Assembly: GCA_910575055.1 (NCBI GenBank)
Contig: CAJTDC010000002.1
Span: 124,001 to 188,000 of the forward strand
Source of the DNA: Clostridia bacterium
GTDB taxonomy: Bacteria > Bacillota > Clostridia > Lachnospirales > Anaerotignaceae
DNA length: 64,000 nt
Direction of reading: 5' to 3'
Made by a program: the position numbers and the translations under genes. Under the pieces are notes generated by a model. The model was not told where the DNA came from, searched no databases, and saw only the letters and a list, made by a program, of their open reading frames with translations. How positions within the stretch are numbered: position 1 is the stretch's first letter; every line of letters begins with the position of its first letter. Shown here in pieces: positions 35,679-44,651 of this stretch.

Positions 35679-36530
35679 ATGGAATTTATAACATTAAATA
35701 ATGGAGTAAAAATGCCTATGGAGGGTTTTGGAGTATTTCAAATACCTGACCCTGCTGTTTGTGAACAGGCTGTTTTAGATGCCATTGCTAGTGGCTATCG
35801 TCTGATTGATACTGCTGCTGCCTATATGAATGAAGAAGCAGTTGGTGCAGCAATTAAAAAATGTGGTATTCCTCGTGAAGAATTATTTATTACAACAAAA
35901 TTATGGGTACAAGATGCAAATTACCAATCTGCAAAAAAAGCTGTAGAAACTTCATTAAATAAATTAGGATTGAATTATATTGATTTGTATTTAATTCATC
36001 AACCTATGGGCGACTATTATGGTGCATATCAAGCAATGGAGGAACTGTATAAAAAAGGAATACTTCGTGCTATTGGTGTATGCAATTTCTACCCTCATGT
36101 ACTTGTTGACTTTTGCCAAACAGTAGAGGTTATACCAGCAGTAAATCAAGTAGAACTACATCCATTTTTTCAACAACAAAATGCCCTTGCAGTAATGAAA
36201 GAATATGGTGTACAACCAGAAGCATGGGGGCCTTTTGCAGAAGGAAATCACGGAATATTTACTCACCCAGTGCTGACTAAAATTGGAAAAAAATATGGTA
36301 AAACTGCTGCACAAGTTGCACTTCGTTGGAATATACAACGTGGTGTTGTAGTCATTCCAAAATCAGTACACAAACAACGTATGGAACAAAATATAAATAT
36401 ATGGGATTTTACACTTTCAGAGGACGATATAAAAGAAATTTCCAAATTAAATATCGACCATAGCGAAATTGTAAATCATTATGACGCTAATTTTGTAAAA
36501 ATGATACATAATTTAAAAATTCATAAATAA
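35679..36530 (+). CDS. Aldo/keto reductase
   Basis: A 283-residue NADPH-dependent oxidoreductase of the AKR5-like group. The catalytic tetrad is visible: D in YRLIDTAAAY, Y in AAAYMNEEAVG, K in ITTKLWVQD and H in LYLIHQPMGDYYG. NADP-binding residues follow at IPKSVHKQRMEQN. It reduces aldehydes or ketones; the substrate is unknown. Divergent from a LysR gene that probably controls it, and followed by its own terminator. A GAAGGGAAGG ribosome site precedes the ATG. Confidence 0.9.
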   Translation: MEFITLNNGVKMPMEGFGVFQIPDPAVCEQAVLDAIASGYRLIDTAAAYMNEEAVGAAIKKCGIPREELFITTKLWVQDANYQSAKKAVETSLNKLGLNYIDLYLIHQPMGDYYGAYQAMEELYKKGILRAIGVCNFYPHVLVDFCQTVEVIPAVNQVELHPFFQQQNALAVMKEYGVQPEAWGPFAEGNHGIFTHPVLTKIGKKYGKTAAQVALRWNIQRGVVVIPKSVHKQRMEQNINIWDFTLSEDDIKEISKLNIDHSEIVNHYDANFVKMIHNLKIHK

Positions 36531-36538
36531 AATTTAAC

Positions 36539-36567
36539 CTGATGGTTTTTATTTCCATCAGGTTTAT
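36539..36567 (+). terminator. Terminator after the aldo/keto reductase
   Basis: CCTGATGG-TTTTTATTT-CCATCAGG followed by TTTATTAT, 8 bp after the stop. Perfect 8-bp stem. Confidence 0.8.
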
Positions 36568-36670
36568 TATAAACTGTGTGTTAAGAAACATATTTTTCAA
36601 CAATAGCATACCAATGAGGAACTGTTCTTAATATCCCAATAATCACATTAAGTAATTCTTTTGGATAATA

Positions 36671-38011
36671 TTATATTTGTATTGGTAATTTTATTTTAAT
36701 ATGAAAACCATTTTCATTATATCCTTCAAAAGTACCTCCATGAACGTGAATTGTTTTAAAGGCAAGAGGAATACCCAATCCATGTGTTGTTTTTGGCATA
36801 ATAGACATATTTCGTATGACTTCATCTGTCACACCTTTGCCATTATCATAAATATGAATAACAACAAAATGACTGTTTTTGTATTCATCAATGTGGATAG
36901 TACAACCATTTTCATTATGTTTCACAGAATTATTGATGATATTAAAAAATGCTCTTTCTAAAAGTGATTTATCACCTAATACAACAGCTTGTTCATATTG
37001 TAAGTTAATATCAATTTCGAATTTTTCAGATAATCCATTATTTATAAAATCTGAAACGATACGACGTATAAAAGGACAGATTTTTATATTCTTTCTTTTG
37101 ATAGGTTGCATATCGTACTCTAATGAAGAAATCAAGTTTAAATCTTCTATTAATTTTTTTACTTTAATGCTTTGTGCAGTAATAGAAGCTGCTTTTTTAC
37201 GATTTTGTTGTGATAATTCTTTGACATTTTGAAGAAATTCAGAATTTCCCATAATAATAGCAAGAGGTGTTCTGATGTCGTGAGATATTCCTGCAATCCA
37301 ATTTAAACGTGCATTGTCACGTATAGTTAAAATAGTATTTTTTCTTTCTATAGCATTTGAAGTTTCATTAATATTTTTTGCAACTTCACTAAATAGTCCT
37401 TTTTCAGATAGTTTTACTACTTTTTCATTTTTTAAATCTTTTGTTGCTGTTATAATAGTTTTTAAATTTTGATACAATTTAAAGCCAAATAAAAAAGCAA
37501 ACAAAAGAGCAAGTATTAAATTAAATAAAAATATCATAAAAACTCTTTGAGCCAATGTATCAAACCAATCCATAGAATATTCCATATCATATTTACCAAC
37601 AGCATTTTTAGGAATACCTAATATCAATAGTCCATATTCTTCCGCACGTACGTAAACAGGATAATCGTTTAAAAACCAGCGTGTTAACAAAGCAATGTCT
37701 TTTATAGTATAATGTGTTGGAATATCATCAGGTTGATTTTTAGACCATATAATATCTCCATTGTCATTTAAAAGAATACACCAACAATCATCAGGTATAA
37801 TATCATCTGTAAGTATATATTCATCTTCTTTTTGAATTAAAGTATCTCCAATATTTTCAATTAAATATTGTGGTGTATGATTGTGAATATATGTTTTCGT
37901 GTCGCTTTCTATTACAGCTATTCCTAAAGCATTAATGCACAATAATATGATAGAAGTCACTGCTGCAATAAATGAAAAACTAATAAATATTTTTAAAGCA
38001 GTTTTATTCAT
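36671..38011 (-). CDS. Sensor histidine kinase of a peptide-resistance-type two-component system
   Basis: A 446-residue kinase with an N-terminal membrane segment, an extracellular domain of about 130 residues, a second membrane segment near FMIFLFNLILALLFAFLFGF, and a HAMP-like linker. The H-box is WIAGISHDIRTPLAI, with the probable phospho-His near 243, followed by an ATPase with N-box FFNIINNSVKHN, DNGKGV and HGLGIPLAFK. Its gene overlaps the response-regulator gene by 8 bp. The pair faces an ABC exporter operon 140 bp away. This layout matches CprRK/SpaRK-like systems of clostridia that sense cationic peptides or lantibiotics; the inducer here is unknown. Confidence 0.88.
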   Translation of the reverse strand: MNKTALKIFISFSFIAAVTSIILLCINALGIAVIESDTKTYIHNHTPQYLIENIGDTLIQKEDEYILTDDIIPDDCWCILLNDNGDIIWSKNQPDDIPTHYTIKDIALLTRWFLNDYPVYVRAEEYGLLILGIPKNAVGKYDMEYSMDWFDTLAQRVFMIFLFNLILALLFAFLFGFKLYQNLKTIITATKDLKNEKVVKLSEKGLFSEVAKNINETSNAIERKNTILTIRDNARLNWIAGISHDIRTPLAIIMGNSEFLQNVKELSQQNRKKAASITAQSIKVKKLIEDLNLISSLEYDMQPIKRKNIKICPFIRRIVSDFINNGLSEKFEIDINLQYEQAVVLGDKSLLERAFFNIINNSVKHNENGCTIHIDEYKNSHFVVIHIYDNGKGVTDEVIRNMSIMPKTTHGLGIPLAFKTIHVHGGTFEGYNENGFHIKIKLPIQI

Positions 38012-38705
38012 TTTTTATCACCAATTTATATCCAAGTCCTTTTGCAGTTAATAAATATTTTGGAGAAGAAGGATTTTGTTCTATTTTTTCTCTCAATCTT
38101 CTGATGTGTACCATAAGCGTATTTTCGTGTCCATAATATTCTTCTCCCCAAGCAGTAAAACATAAATTATCATTTGTAACAATACGATTTTTATTTTCCC
38201 ACAATTTTTTTATAATAATAAATTCTTTGGGAGTAAGCGGTTTTTCTATATCAGATATAACAGCCACTTTTTCAAAATCAATATACCTGTCTCCTACATA
38301 AAAACCAGTTTCTGTATATTGCATACCATATGTGCGACGAAGCAATGCTTTTACTCTTAATACCAATTCTTTCATAAGAAAAGGTTTTACAATATAGTCG
38401 TCTGCTCCTAAATTAAATCCTCTTACTTTATCATTTTCTTCTCCTCGTGCAGTAAGAAATATTACAGGTGCATCTGAAAATTCTCGTATAGACTGATACA
38501 GCATAAAACCATTTCCATCAGGCAAATTAATATCAATTAAAAATAATGCAATAGACTGACTTTTGGCAATTTCAATTGTTTTTTTACAGTTTAAAGCAGT
38601 ATAAATGTGAAAAAATCCTTCATCAAAAAGCGTATCTTCTATCATTTGTAATAATTCTTTTTCATCATCTACAATTAAAATTTTTTTATTTAATAACTCT
38701 TTCAT
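38004..38705 (-). CDS. OmpR-family response regulator
   Basis: A 233-residue regulator. The receiver domain has D13/D14, phospho-acceptor D58 in LFLIDINLPDGNGF and switch lysine in DYIVKPF. The OmpR-type winged helix at the C terminus shows KPLTPKEFIIIKKLWENKNR and NTLMVHIRRLREKIE. It probably activates the divergent ABC transporter genes on phosphorylation by the kinase encoded just downstream (8-bp overlap). Confidence 0.92.
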   Translation of the reverse strand: MKELLNKKILIVDDEKELLQMIEDTLFDEGFFHIYTALNCKKTIEIAKSQSIALFLIDINLPDGNGFMLYQSIREFSDAPVIFLTARGEENDKVRGFNLGADDYIVKPFLMKELVLRVKALLRRTYGMQYTETGFYVGDRYIDFEKVAVISDIEKPLTPKEFIIIKKLWENKNRIVTNDNLCFTAWGEEYYGHENTLMVHIRRLREKIEQNPSSPKYLLTAKGLGYKLVIKNE

Positions 38706-38846
38706 ATTTCATCACCATAATTATTTTACTCTATTTCTTTATGATATAAAATACAATATTAAAATTTAATGTTTTGTTAAGGTTAATTTCAGTTTAAAGA
38801 AAGGTGCTGTTGTTAAACTGTACAAAAAAGAAAAGAGGGATTTAGT

Positions 38847-39578
38847 ATGAATAGAGTAGTTCAAACGAAAGGGCTTACCAAAAAATATAAAAACTTTTAT
38901 TCTGTTCAAAACTTAAATATTTCTGTAAGAGAAGGAAATATATACGGATTTTTAGGACCAAATGGTGCTGGAAAATCTACAACACTTAAAATGCTTTTAG
39001 GACTGGTTCAGCCTACAGAAGGAGAAATTGAAATTTTTGGAAAATATTTTACAACAAAAAACAGAATAGAAATTTTAAAACAGATAGGCTCTTTAATAGA
39101 AATGCCATCTTACTATGGTCATTTAACAGCAAAAGAAAATTTAAAAATCTATACTACAATATTAGACTTATCTCAAAAAAATATAGATGAAGTTTTAAAA
39201 ATTGTTAGATTAGATGGTCAACATAATAAAAAAGTTTCTGCATATTCTTTGGGTATGAAGCAAAGACTTGGTATTGCGTCTGCACTGCTTTCTTTTCCAA
39301 AACTGTTAATACTTGATGAACCTACAAATGGTCTTGACCCAGCAGGAATACAAGAAATGAGAGAGTTAATTCGTTCCCTTCCTCAAAAATATGGTATGAC
39401 AGTAATTGTTTCCAGTCATTTGCTTTCTGAAATAGACCAAATTGTAAATGATATTGGTATTATTGCAAATGGAAAAATGATGTTTCAAGGTACTTTAAAC
39501 AATCTCCATCAAAAGGATACAAACAAAACATTAGAAGAAATATTTTTAGATTTGACAGGAAAGGAAACAAGTTTATGA
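38847..39578 (+). CDS. ABC transporter ATPase, lantibiotic/peptide-resistance type
   Basis: A 243-residue ATPase. Walker A is GPNGAGKST, the signature is YSLGMKQRLGIA, Walker B is LLILDEPTNGLDP and the H-loop lies in VIVSSHLLSEI. It belongs to the BcrA/NisF/CprA-like subfamily that powers removal of membrane-active peptides such as lantibiotics and bacitracin. First gene of a three-gene operon; the next gene starts 4 bp before its stop. Divergent from the two-component genes. AGAGGGA precedes the ATG. Confidence 0.92.
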   Translation: MNRVVQTKGLTKKYKNFYSVQNLNISVREGNIYGFLGPNGAGKSTTLKMLLGLVQPTEGEIEIFGKYFTTKNRIEILKQIGSLIEMPSYYGHLTAKENLKIYTTILDLSQKNIDEVLKIVRLDGQHNKKVSAYSLGMKQRLGIASALLSFPKLLILDEPTNGLDPAGIQEMRELIRSLPQKYGMTVIVSSHLLSEIDQIVNDIGIIANGKMMFQGTLNNLHQKDTNKTLEEIFLDLTGKETSL

Positions 39579-40345
39579 ATTTGTTAAAATGTGAATATTT
39601 AAAAACAAGAAGAAGATATATTTTTATCACTGCACTTGCTATTACTGCATTTGCTGGTATATGGGCATTTTATGGAAATTATTCTGGAGATATCAAAGAT
39701 TTTGTAATACAAAATGGATATTTACTTTTTCTTTATCAATTTCCTTTAATGAATGCTATATTTTTTCCTTTACTGTGTATTATTATTGCTTCTAGATTGT
39801 GTGACATAGAACATAAAGGAAAAAATTTAAAATTGATATGTACTTTAACAGAAAAATCTAAAATATTTGATGCAAAATTAATTTATGGTATCAGTATTGT
39901 AATTTTTTGTGTAATATTATTATGGTGTGCTACATTAATTTTTGGAAAAATAATAGGATTTGCTGGGAAGATACCTATAAATTTGTATTTGCTGTATTTA
40001 TTATTTACTATAATACCAACTACTGCTATTTATGTATTTCAATACAGTTTATCTATGATATTTCAAAATCAAGCAATCTCTTTTTTTGTGGGAATACTTG
40101 GTGAATTTATAGGATTATTTTCTATGTTTTTACCACAGTTTCCATTGTTTCGTAAAAGTATATTATGGGGATATTATGGTGCATTACAATTTGTAGGACT
40201 ATTTGGTTATACAAAAGAAACACGTTATGATGCTGCTTATATGGAAGTAATGGATATTGATTGGACTGCATTTATAGTATTAATTGTTGCTATGACTGTA
40301 ATTTATATCATTGGTAAAAAAATATTTTGCAAAAAGGAGTTGTAA
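39575..40345 (+). CDS. ABC-2 permease, lantibiotic-immunity type (first subunit)
   Basis: A 256-residue membrane protein with six hydrophobic segments, starting LLKCEYLKTRRRYIFITALA. This is the layout of NisE/MutE/CprB-type permeases. The start overlaps the ATPase stop by 4 bp (ATGA). With the next gene it forms the membrane part of the exporter. Confidence 0.85.
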   Translation: MNLLKCEYLKTRRRYIFITALAITAFAGIWAFYGNYSGDIKDFVIQNGYLLFLYQFPLMNAIFFPLLCIIIASRLCDIEHKGKNLKLICTLTEKSKIFDAKLIYGISIVIFCVILLWCATLIFGKIIGFAGKIPINLYLLYLLFTIIPTTAIYVFQYSLSMIFQNQAISFFVGILGEFIGLFSMFLPQFPLFRKSILWGYYGALQFVGLFGYTKETRYDAAYMEVMDIDWTAFIVLIVAMTVIYIIGKKIFCKKEL

Positions 40346-40347
40346 GT

Positions 40348-41073
40348 ATGTTTTCATTAATTAAAGCAGAACAAATGAAATTAAAACGCTCTCCTATATG
40401 GTTGGCTTTTTTGATTATGCCTGTTATTCCTGCATTTTTGGGAACACTGAATTATGTTGCAAATATTGAAATATTGCAAAGTGAATGGTATAGTCTTTGG
40501 ACACAGCATACACTATTTACAGATTATTTCTTTCTGCCAATTATGATAGGAATTTATTGTTCTTATATTATGAGGCAGGAAGAAAATAATAGAAATTGGA
40601 ATAAAGTGCTTACTATGCCTGTTTCAAAAAACAATATATTTATAGTAAAATTAATATGTACATCATTTATGATACTTATTAGCGAATTTTGGATAGCAAT
40701 ATTGTTTATTTTATCAGGTAAAATAGTAGGAATTAGTTCAGCAATTCCTATTAATAAATTGATAGTATGGTGTCTATTTGGTACACTTGGGGGTATCGTA
40801 ATGGCTTCTATACAACTTATGCTTTCTTTGTTTATAAAAAGTTTTGCTTTGCCTATAGCATTAGCACTTGCTGGTGGACTTTCAGGCCTTGTATTTCTTG
40901 CAAAAAATTTAGGGCATATATGGCCCTATTCTCTTATGGCATATGGTATGAATTCAAATGCACCACAAGAATTAGTAAAAACGGGATATTTATCATTTGT
41001 AATTATTTGCTTTGTATATATTTTAATATTTATGTTGATAAGCAGTACTATATTAAATAAAAGAGATATATAA
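40348..41073 (+). CDS. ABC-2 permease, lantibiotic-immunity type (second subunit)
   Basis: A 241-residue six-segment membrane protein starting FSLIKAEQMKLKRSPIWLAF, resembling NisG/MutG/CprC-type permeases. The start at 40348 is supported by AAAAAGGAG upstream; an ATG 21 bp earlier lies inside the preceding gene. Last gene of the exporter operon. No clear terminator follows, and the next 310 bp hold no gene. Confidence 0.85.
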   Translation: MFSLIKAEQMKLKRSPIWLAFLIMPVIPAFLGTLNYVANIEILQSEWYSLWTQHTLFTDYFFLPIMIGIYCSYIMRQEENNRNWNKVLTMPVSKNNIFIVKLICTSFMILISEFWIAILFILSGKIVGISSAIPINKLIVWCLFGTLGGIVMASIQLMLSLFIKSFALPIALALAGGLSGLVFLAKNLGHIWPYSLMAYGMNSNAPQELVKTGYLSFVIICFVYILIFMLISSTILNKRDI

Positions 41074-41387
41074 ACATATCATTAAATTTTTCCATAATAG
41101 ATTGTAAAATTGAAAGTGATATTAAATTAATGAATAAGAACACATTATAATAGTAAAAAAATATTATTGATAAGAAATATAAAAATTTACATTATATATT
41201 ATTTCAAAAAATAATTTCCGATAAATATAAATTTCATTGTAATTTTCCTTTTTTCATTATTTATTTAACATTTTTTACTCTCAAAATTTAAAAAAGTGTA
41301 TCTGTTAAATGTTGTATCAATATATTTCTACAAAGTATAGGAAATATTTGATATAATATAATAAAACAAATGAAAAGAGGAAAATTT

Positions 41388-42281
41388 ATGATGGAGATAC
41401 GTGTTTTAAAATACTTTCTTGCGGTAGCAAGAGAAGAAAACATTACGAAAGCAGCTGCATTATTACATATTACACAACCTACACTTTCTCGTCAGCTTAT
41501 GCAGTTAGAAGAAGAACTTGGCATAAAACTGCTTAGAAGAAGTAAACATAGTGTATTGCTAACAGAAGAAGGTATGTTATTGCGTCGTAGAGCACAGGAA
41601 ATTGTAGATTTAGCTGAAAAGACAGAAAAGGAATTAATTTATCAAGAAGAAAATATTGCAGGAGAAATTGCTATAGGCTGTGGAGAAACAAAAAATATGA
41701 AATTACTTTCCGAAATGATAACCTCTTTTCAGCAGCAATATACAAATGTTAGTTTTGAAATTTATACAGCAATTGCAGATGATGTAAAAGAAAAATTAAA
41801 TCATGGTATATTAGATATGGGGCTTTTGCTAGAACCAGTAGAAATTAGTAAATATCATTTTGTAAAAATGCCTTTAAAAGAAACATTAAATGTACTGATG
41901 AGAAAAGATGACCCCTTAGCACAAAAACAAAAAATTACACCATATGATTTAATTAATGTTCCTTTAATTCTTCCAAAGCGTTTATCTGTACGTAACGAAA
42001 TAGAAAATTGGTTTGATGATGCAAAAAAACAAATGAAATTAGTTTGCACAGTGAATTTATCAAAAGATAATATTTCCTATATGGTAGAGGCAGGAATGGG
42101 CATTGCAATGATAATTGAATTTGGAAATAACAATTCTAATTTATGCTTTAAGCCAATAGAACCAGAAATTAAAAATGATAGTGTTTTAGTTTGGAGAAAA
42201 AACCAAACACTTTCTCCAGCTATGTTTAAATTTATTTCACACATTAAAACATATCTAGAAAAAAGTAACTATACTTGTTAA
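41388..42281 (+). CDS. Orphan LysR-family regulator
   Basis: A 297-residue regulator with HTH EIRVLKYFLAVAREENITKA then HITQPTLSRQLMQLEEELG. The effector domain starts at GEIAIGCGETKNMKL. It is of the same subtype as the regulator at 25505. The gap upstream (41074-41387) lacks a divergent gene and the shared box, so no target is evident nearby; it may act on operons elsewhere, including those with the shared box. The start follows GAAAAGAGG. A terminator lies downstream. Confidence 0.88.
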   Translation: MMEIRVLKYFLAVAREENITKAAALLHITQPTLSRQLMQLEEELGIKLLRRSKHSVLLTEEGMLLRRRAQEIVDLAEKTEKELIYQEENIAGEIAIGCGETKNMKLLSEMITSFQQQYTNVSFEIYTAIADDVKEKLNHGILDMGLLLEPVEISKYHFVKMPLKETLNVLMRKDDPLAQKQKITPYDLINVPLILPKRLSVRNEIENWFDDAKKQMKLVCTVNLSKDNISYMVEAGMGIAMIIEFGNNNSNLCFKPIEPEIKNDSVLVWRKNQTLSPAMFKFISHIKTYLEKSNYTC

Positions 42282-42315
42282 ATATATTTTGCAACTTATA
42301 AAATATAAAACAATT

Positions 42316-42346
42316 AAAAAAGACTGAAGTTTTTTCAGTCTTTTTT
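42316..42346. terminator. Bidirectional terminator between LysR and ROK genes
   Basis: AAAAAAGACTGAA-GTTTT-TTCAGTCTTTTTT, a perfect stem with A- and T-runs. It serves the LysR gene (plus) and overlaps the stop codon of the ROK gene (minus), so both convergent transcripts end here. Confidence 0.88.
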
Positions 42347-43484
42347 AAATACTCATTATAAACTGATTTGTAAAATGCCAAGCTACGCCAAGCATTCCTG
42401 CTCTGCGAGGATACTTTCCAATTTTAATATAATTTATATCTTGTTCAAATGTATTTAATTCACTTAATATTTTTTTTAATTTCCATTGATATGGTTCTAA
42501 ATATTCTGAAAGAAAACCTCCTAATACTACATCACAGTCAAAAGCCATTCTTAAATTATTTACTGCAATAGCAATATGAATTAGTGCATCATTCCATATT
42601 ACTTGATATTCTTTATTACCATATTTTAGACCTTCAAAAAATTCCTCTATTGTAATACCTAAATCACGACTGAAACGAAAGGCACTACAATATGCTTCCA
42701 AACACCCATATTTACCACAATTACATATTTTCCCATTTGCTTCTACACACATATGACCAAATTCTGCACTTCTATGATTATCTCCATAATATTGTTTTCC
42801 ATTTACAAATATTGCTCCTCCTACACCATACTCCAAAAAAAGATACACAAAATCTTTTTTTTGCTCCTCTAATGTACGAGATAACCATTCTGCATTTCCT
42901 CCACTTGTACTATCATTTTCAAAATACAAAGGATAAGAAATCTTTTTTTTCATTTCATTAATATGAAAATTTTCTAATTTCATTGTAGGAGATAACATCA
43001 ATTCTCCTGTATTTACATCAAAAACACCTGGTATTGTAATTCCAATACCAAGTAGCCTATTTTTATCTAAATTATTTTGTAATAAAAAATCTTCTACTTT
43101 ATCATCAATATGAAATATAATATCACTTGTAATAGTAGTTTCTAAACGTATTTTGTGATAAGCTAATACATTTTGTTTCAAATCAGAAGCAAGCATTCTA
43201 ATATGATTAGCAGAAATAGCTACTCCTAATGCAAATTTTATATTACCTTCCGCAACATAAGCTACAGGGGGTCTTCCACCAGTAGAACTTTTTATTTCAC
43301 CAATTTTTACTAATCCCGCTTTTTCTAATTCTGCAAGATTTTTATAAACAGTAGGAAGGCTAATATTAAGAACGTTAGCAATCTGCTGTTTACTGACTGG
43401 TTCATGTGAATGAAATATATATCTATATATATCGCCTCTTGTCTGACGTCTGCGTTCTGTAACAGTTGGTTTTAATTTTTCCAA
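42345..43484 (-). CDS. ROK-family repressor (NagC/XylR type)
   Basis: A 379-residue regulator. The N-terminal winged HTH reads VSKQQIANVLNISLPTVYKN with a GGRPP wing. The ROK domain has the glucokinase-like LGIGITIPGVFD, the sugar-binding region AEFGHMCVEANG and the zinc motif CNCGKYGCLEAY. ROK regulators respond to sugars or amino sugars. It is transcribed away from the RpiR and PTS-beta-glucoside genes and probably controls them or itself; a tandem 18-bp duplication lies in the divergent gap. Confidence 0.88.
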   Translation of the reverse strand: MEKLKPTVTERRRQTRGDIYRYIFHSHEPVSKQQIANVLNISLPTVYKNLAELEKAGLVKIGEIKSSTGGRPPVAYVAEGNIKFALGVAISANHIRMLASDLKQNVLAYHKIRLETTITSDIIFHIDDKVEDFLLQNNLDKNRLLGIGITIPGVFDVNTGELMLSPTMKLENFHINEMKKKISYPLYFENDSTSGGNAEWLSRTLEEQKKDFVYLFLEYGVGGAIFVNGKQYYGDNHRSAEFGHMCVEANGKICNCGKYGCLEAYCSAFRFSRDLGITIEEFFEGLKYGNKEYQVIWNDALIHIAIAVNNLRMAFDCDVVLGGFLSEYLEPYQWKLKKILSELNTFEQDINYIKIGKYPRRAGMLGVAWHFTNQFIMSI

Positions 43485-43556
43485 ATAAGTTCCTTCTTTC
43501 TGTCTTTAGTAATTTATATTTATTTTATTGTATACTTTATATTTTATTTTTGCAAT

Positions 43557-43592
43557 ATATTTCAATGATACTTTATATTTCAATGATACTTT
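43557..43592. repeat. Perfect tandem duplication of 18 bp in a divergent promoter gap
   Basis: ATATTTCAATGATACTTT occurs twice without spacing between the ROK and RpiR genes. The period of 18 bp and the position 73 bp upstream of the ROK start suggest a duplicated operator or a recent slippage event. Confidence 0.75.
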
Positions 43593-43744
43593 CAAAATGA
43601 TTGATATAGAAATGAAATATAAATTAAATTTTAAAACAAAAAATTTGGAATATTAAACAAAGTATGTTATAGTATGTTCATAAAAATTATAAAATTTACC
43701 TTTTTTATATCTTCTTAAAGTACAAAAGAGAATGGAGGTTACCA

Positions 43745-44479
43745 ATGTTTACAGCAGAAAAAATTCAAAGTTTAAATGAGTTGGAATTAGAAGTTTATGG
43801 ATATATTATGCAGCACAAAAATGCAATCGCTTATATGAGAATTAGAGAAGTTGCAACAGAGGCACATGTATCAACTACAACTGTACTTCGTTTCTGTAAA
43901 AAAATGGGTTGTGACGGCTATGCAGAGTTTAAACTAAAAATGAAGGAATACAACAAACAGAAAAGTATTCATAAAATATCTGAAAATTTATCAGAAATAA
44001 AAGCTTTTTTTGAACGCTTAGAAACAGAAAAATTTCAATCTAAATTAGAAGAAGCAGCAGCTATGATAGCAAAAATGGAAAGAGTGTTGTTTACTGGAAT
44101 AGGAACTTCAGGACATATAGGGCAATATGGAGCAAGGTGTTTTACCAATATAGGCAAGTTTAGTCTTTGTATCTCTGACCCTTACTGTCCTATCAATATG
44201 CAGGAAACAGAAAATACTGTTGTTATTGTGTTATCAGTTTCTGGAGAAACGGGACAGACTATAAAAATTGTAAATGCTTTGAAACGTTGTAATTGTAAAA
44301 TTATAAGTATTACAAATACAGAAAGCTGTACTATTAGCAAATTATCAGATATTAATATCTCTTACTATATTACCATGCATCAGGATGAGGAACATACAGA
44401 TTATACTTCACAAGTACCAGCAGTTTCTATTATTGAATCTCTTTCAAATAAAATCAGAAATCGATTAATAGAAGAATAA
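43745..44479 (+). CDS. MurR/RpiR-family regulator
   Basis: A 244-residue regulator with an N-terminal HTH_6 domain (EVATEAHVSTTTVLRFCKKM, GCDGYAEFKLKMKEY) and a C-terminal SIS domain (VLFTGIGTSGHIGQYGARCF, VIVLSVSGETGQTIKIV) that binds phosphosugars. It lies directly upstream of the first PTS/GH1 module in the same direction and ends in its own terminator. The likely effector is a phospho-disaccharide or glucose-6-phosphate-like product of that module. GGAGG lies upstream of the ATG. Confidence 0.9.
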   Translation: MFTAEKIQSLNELELEVYGYIMQHKNAIAYMRIREVATEAHVSTTTVLRFCKKMGCDGYAEFKLKMKEYNKQKSIHKISENLSEIKAFFERLETEKFQSKLEEAAAMIAKMERVLFTGIGTSGHIGQYGARCFTNIGKFSLCISDPYCPINMQETENTVVIVLSVSGETGQTIKIVNALKRCNCKIISITNTESCTISKLSDINISYYITMHQDEEHTDYTSQVPAVSIIESLSNKIRNRLIEE

Positions 44480-44482
44480 AAC

Positions 44483-44539
44483 AAAAAACAGGACGTTTTT
44501 TTGGTGTAACATATTTCAAACAACGTTACCTGTTTTTTT
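44483..44539 (+). terminator. Terminator after the RpiR gene
   Basis: AAAAAACAGG...CCTGTTTTTTT with an inner ACGTT...AACGT pairing, starting 4 bp after the RpiR stop and ending in seven T. It separates rpiR from the PTS operon. Attenuation of the downstream genes is possible, but no antiterminator-binding sequence was recognised here. Confidence 0.7.
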
Positions 44540-44599
44540 GATGTCCTAAAATATAGATTTTTTTAAAAAAACATTTTACAATACTATCAAGACATCAAA
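44537..44599. promoter_or_regulatory. Inverted repeat upstream of the first PTS operon
   Basis: TTTGATGTC at 44537-44545 and its exact reverse complement GACATCAAA at 44591-44599 flank the probable promoter of the PTS gene (start 44652). They could be operator half-sites for the RpiR or ROK regulator; this is inference. Confidence 0.4.
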
Positions 44600-44651
44600 G
44601 AAGAAAAAAATATCGCCGGCATATTACAAAAAAAATAGAGGAGGCATTATT

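Noticed and set aside
36568-36670. In-frame sequence after the kinase stop reading YYPKELLNVIIGILRTVPHW
   Set aside because: It looks somewhat coding and continues the kinase frame past TAA for about 30 codons, but kinases of this family end at the observed stop and I recognise no domain.
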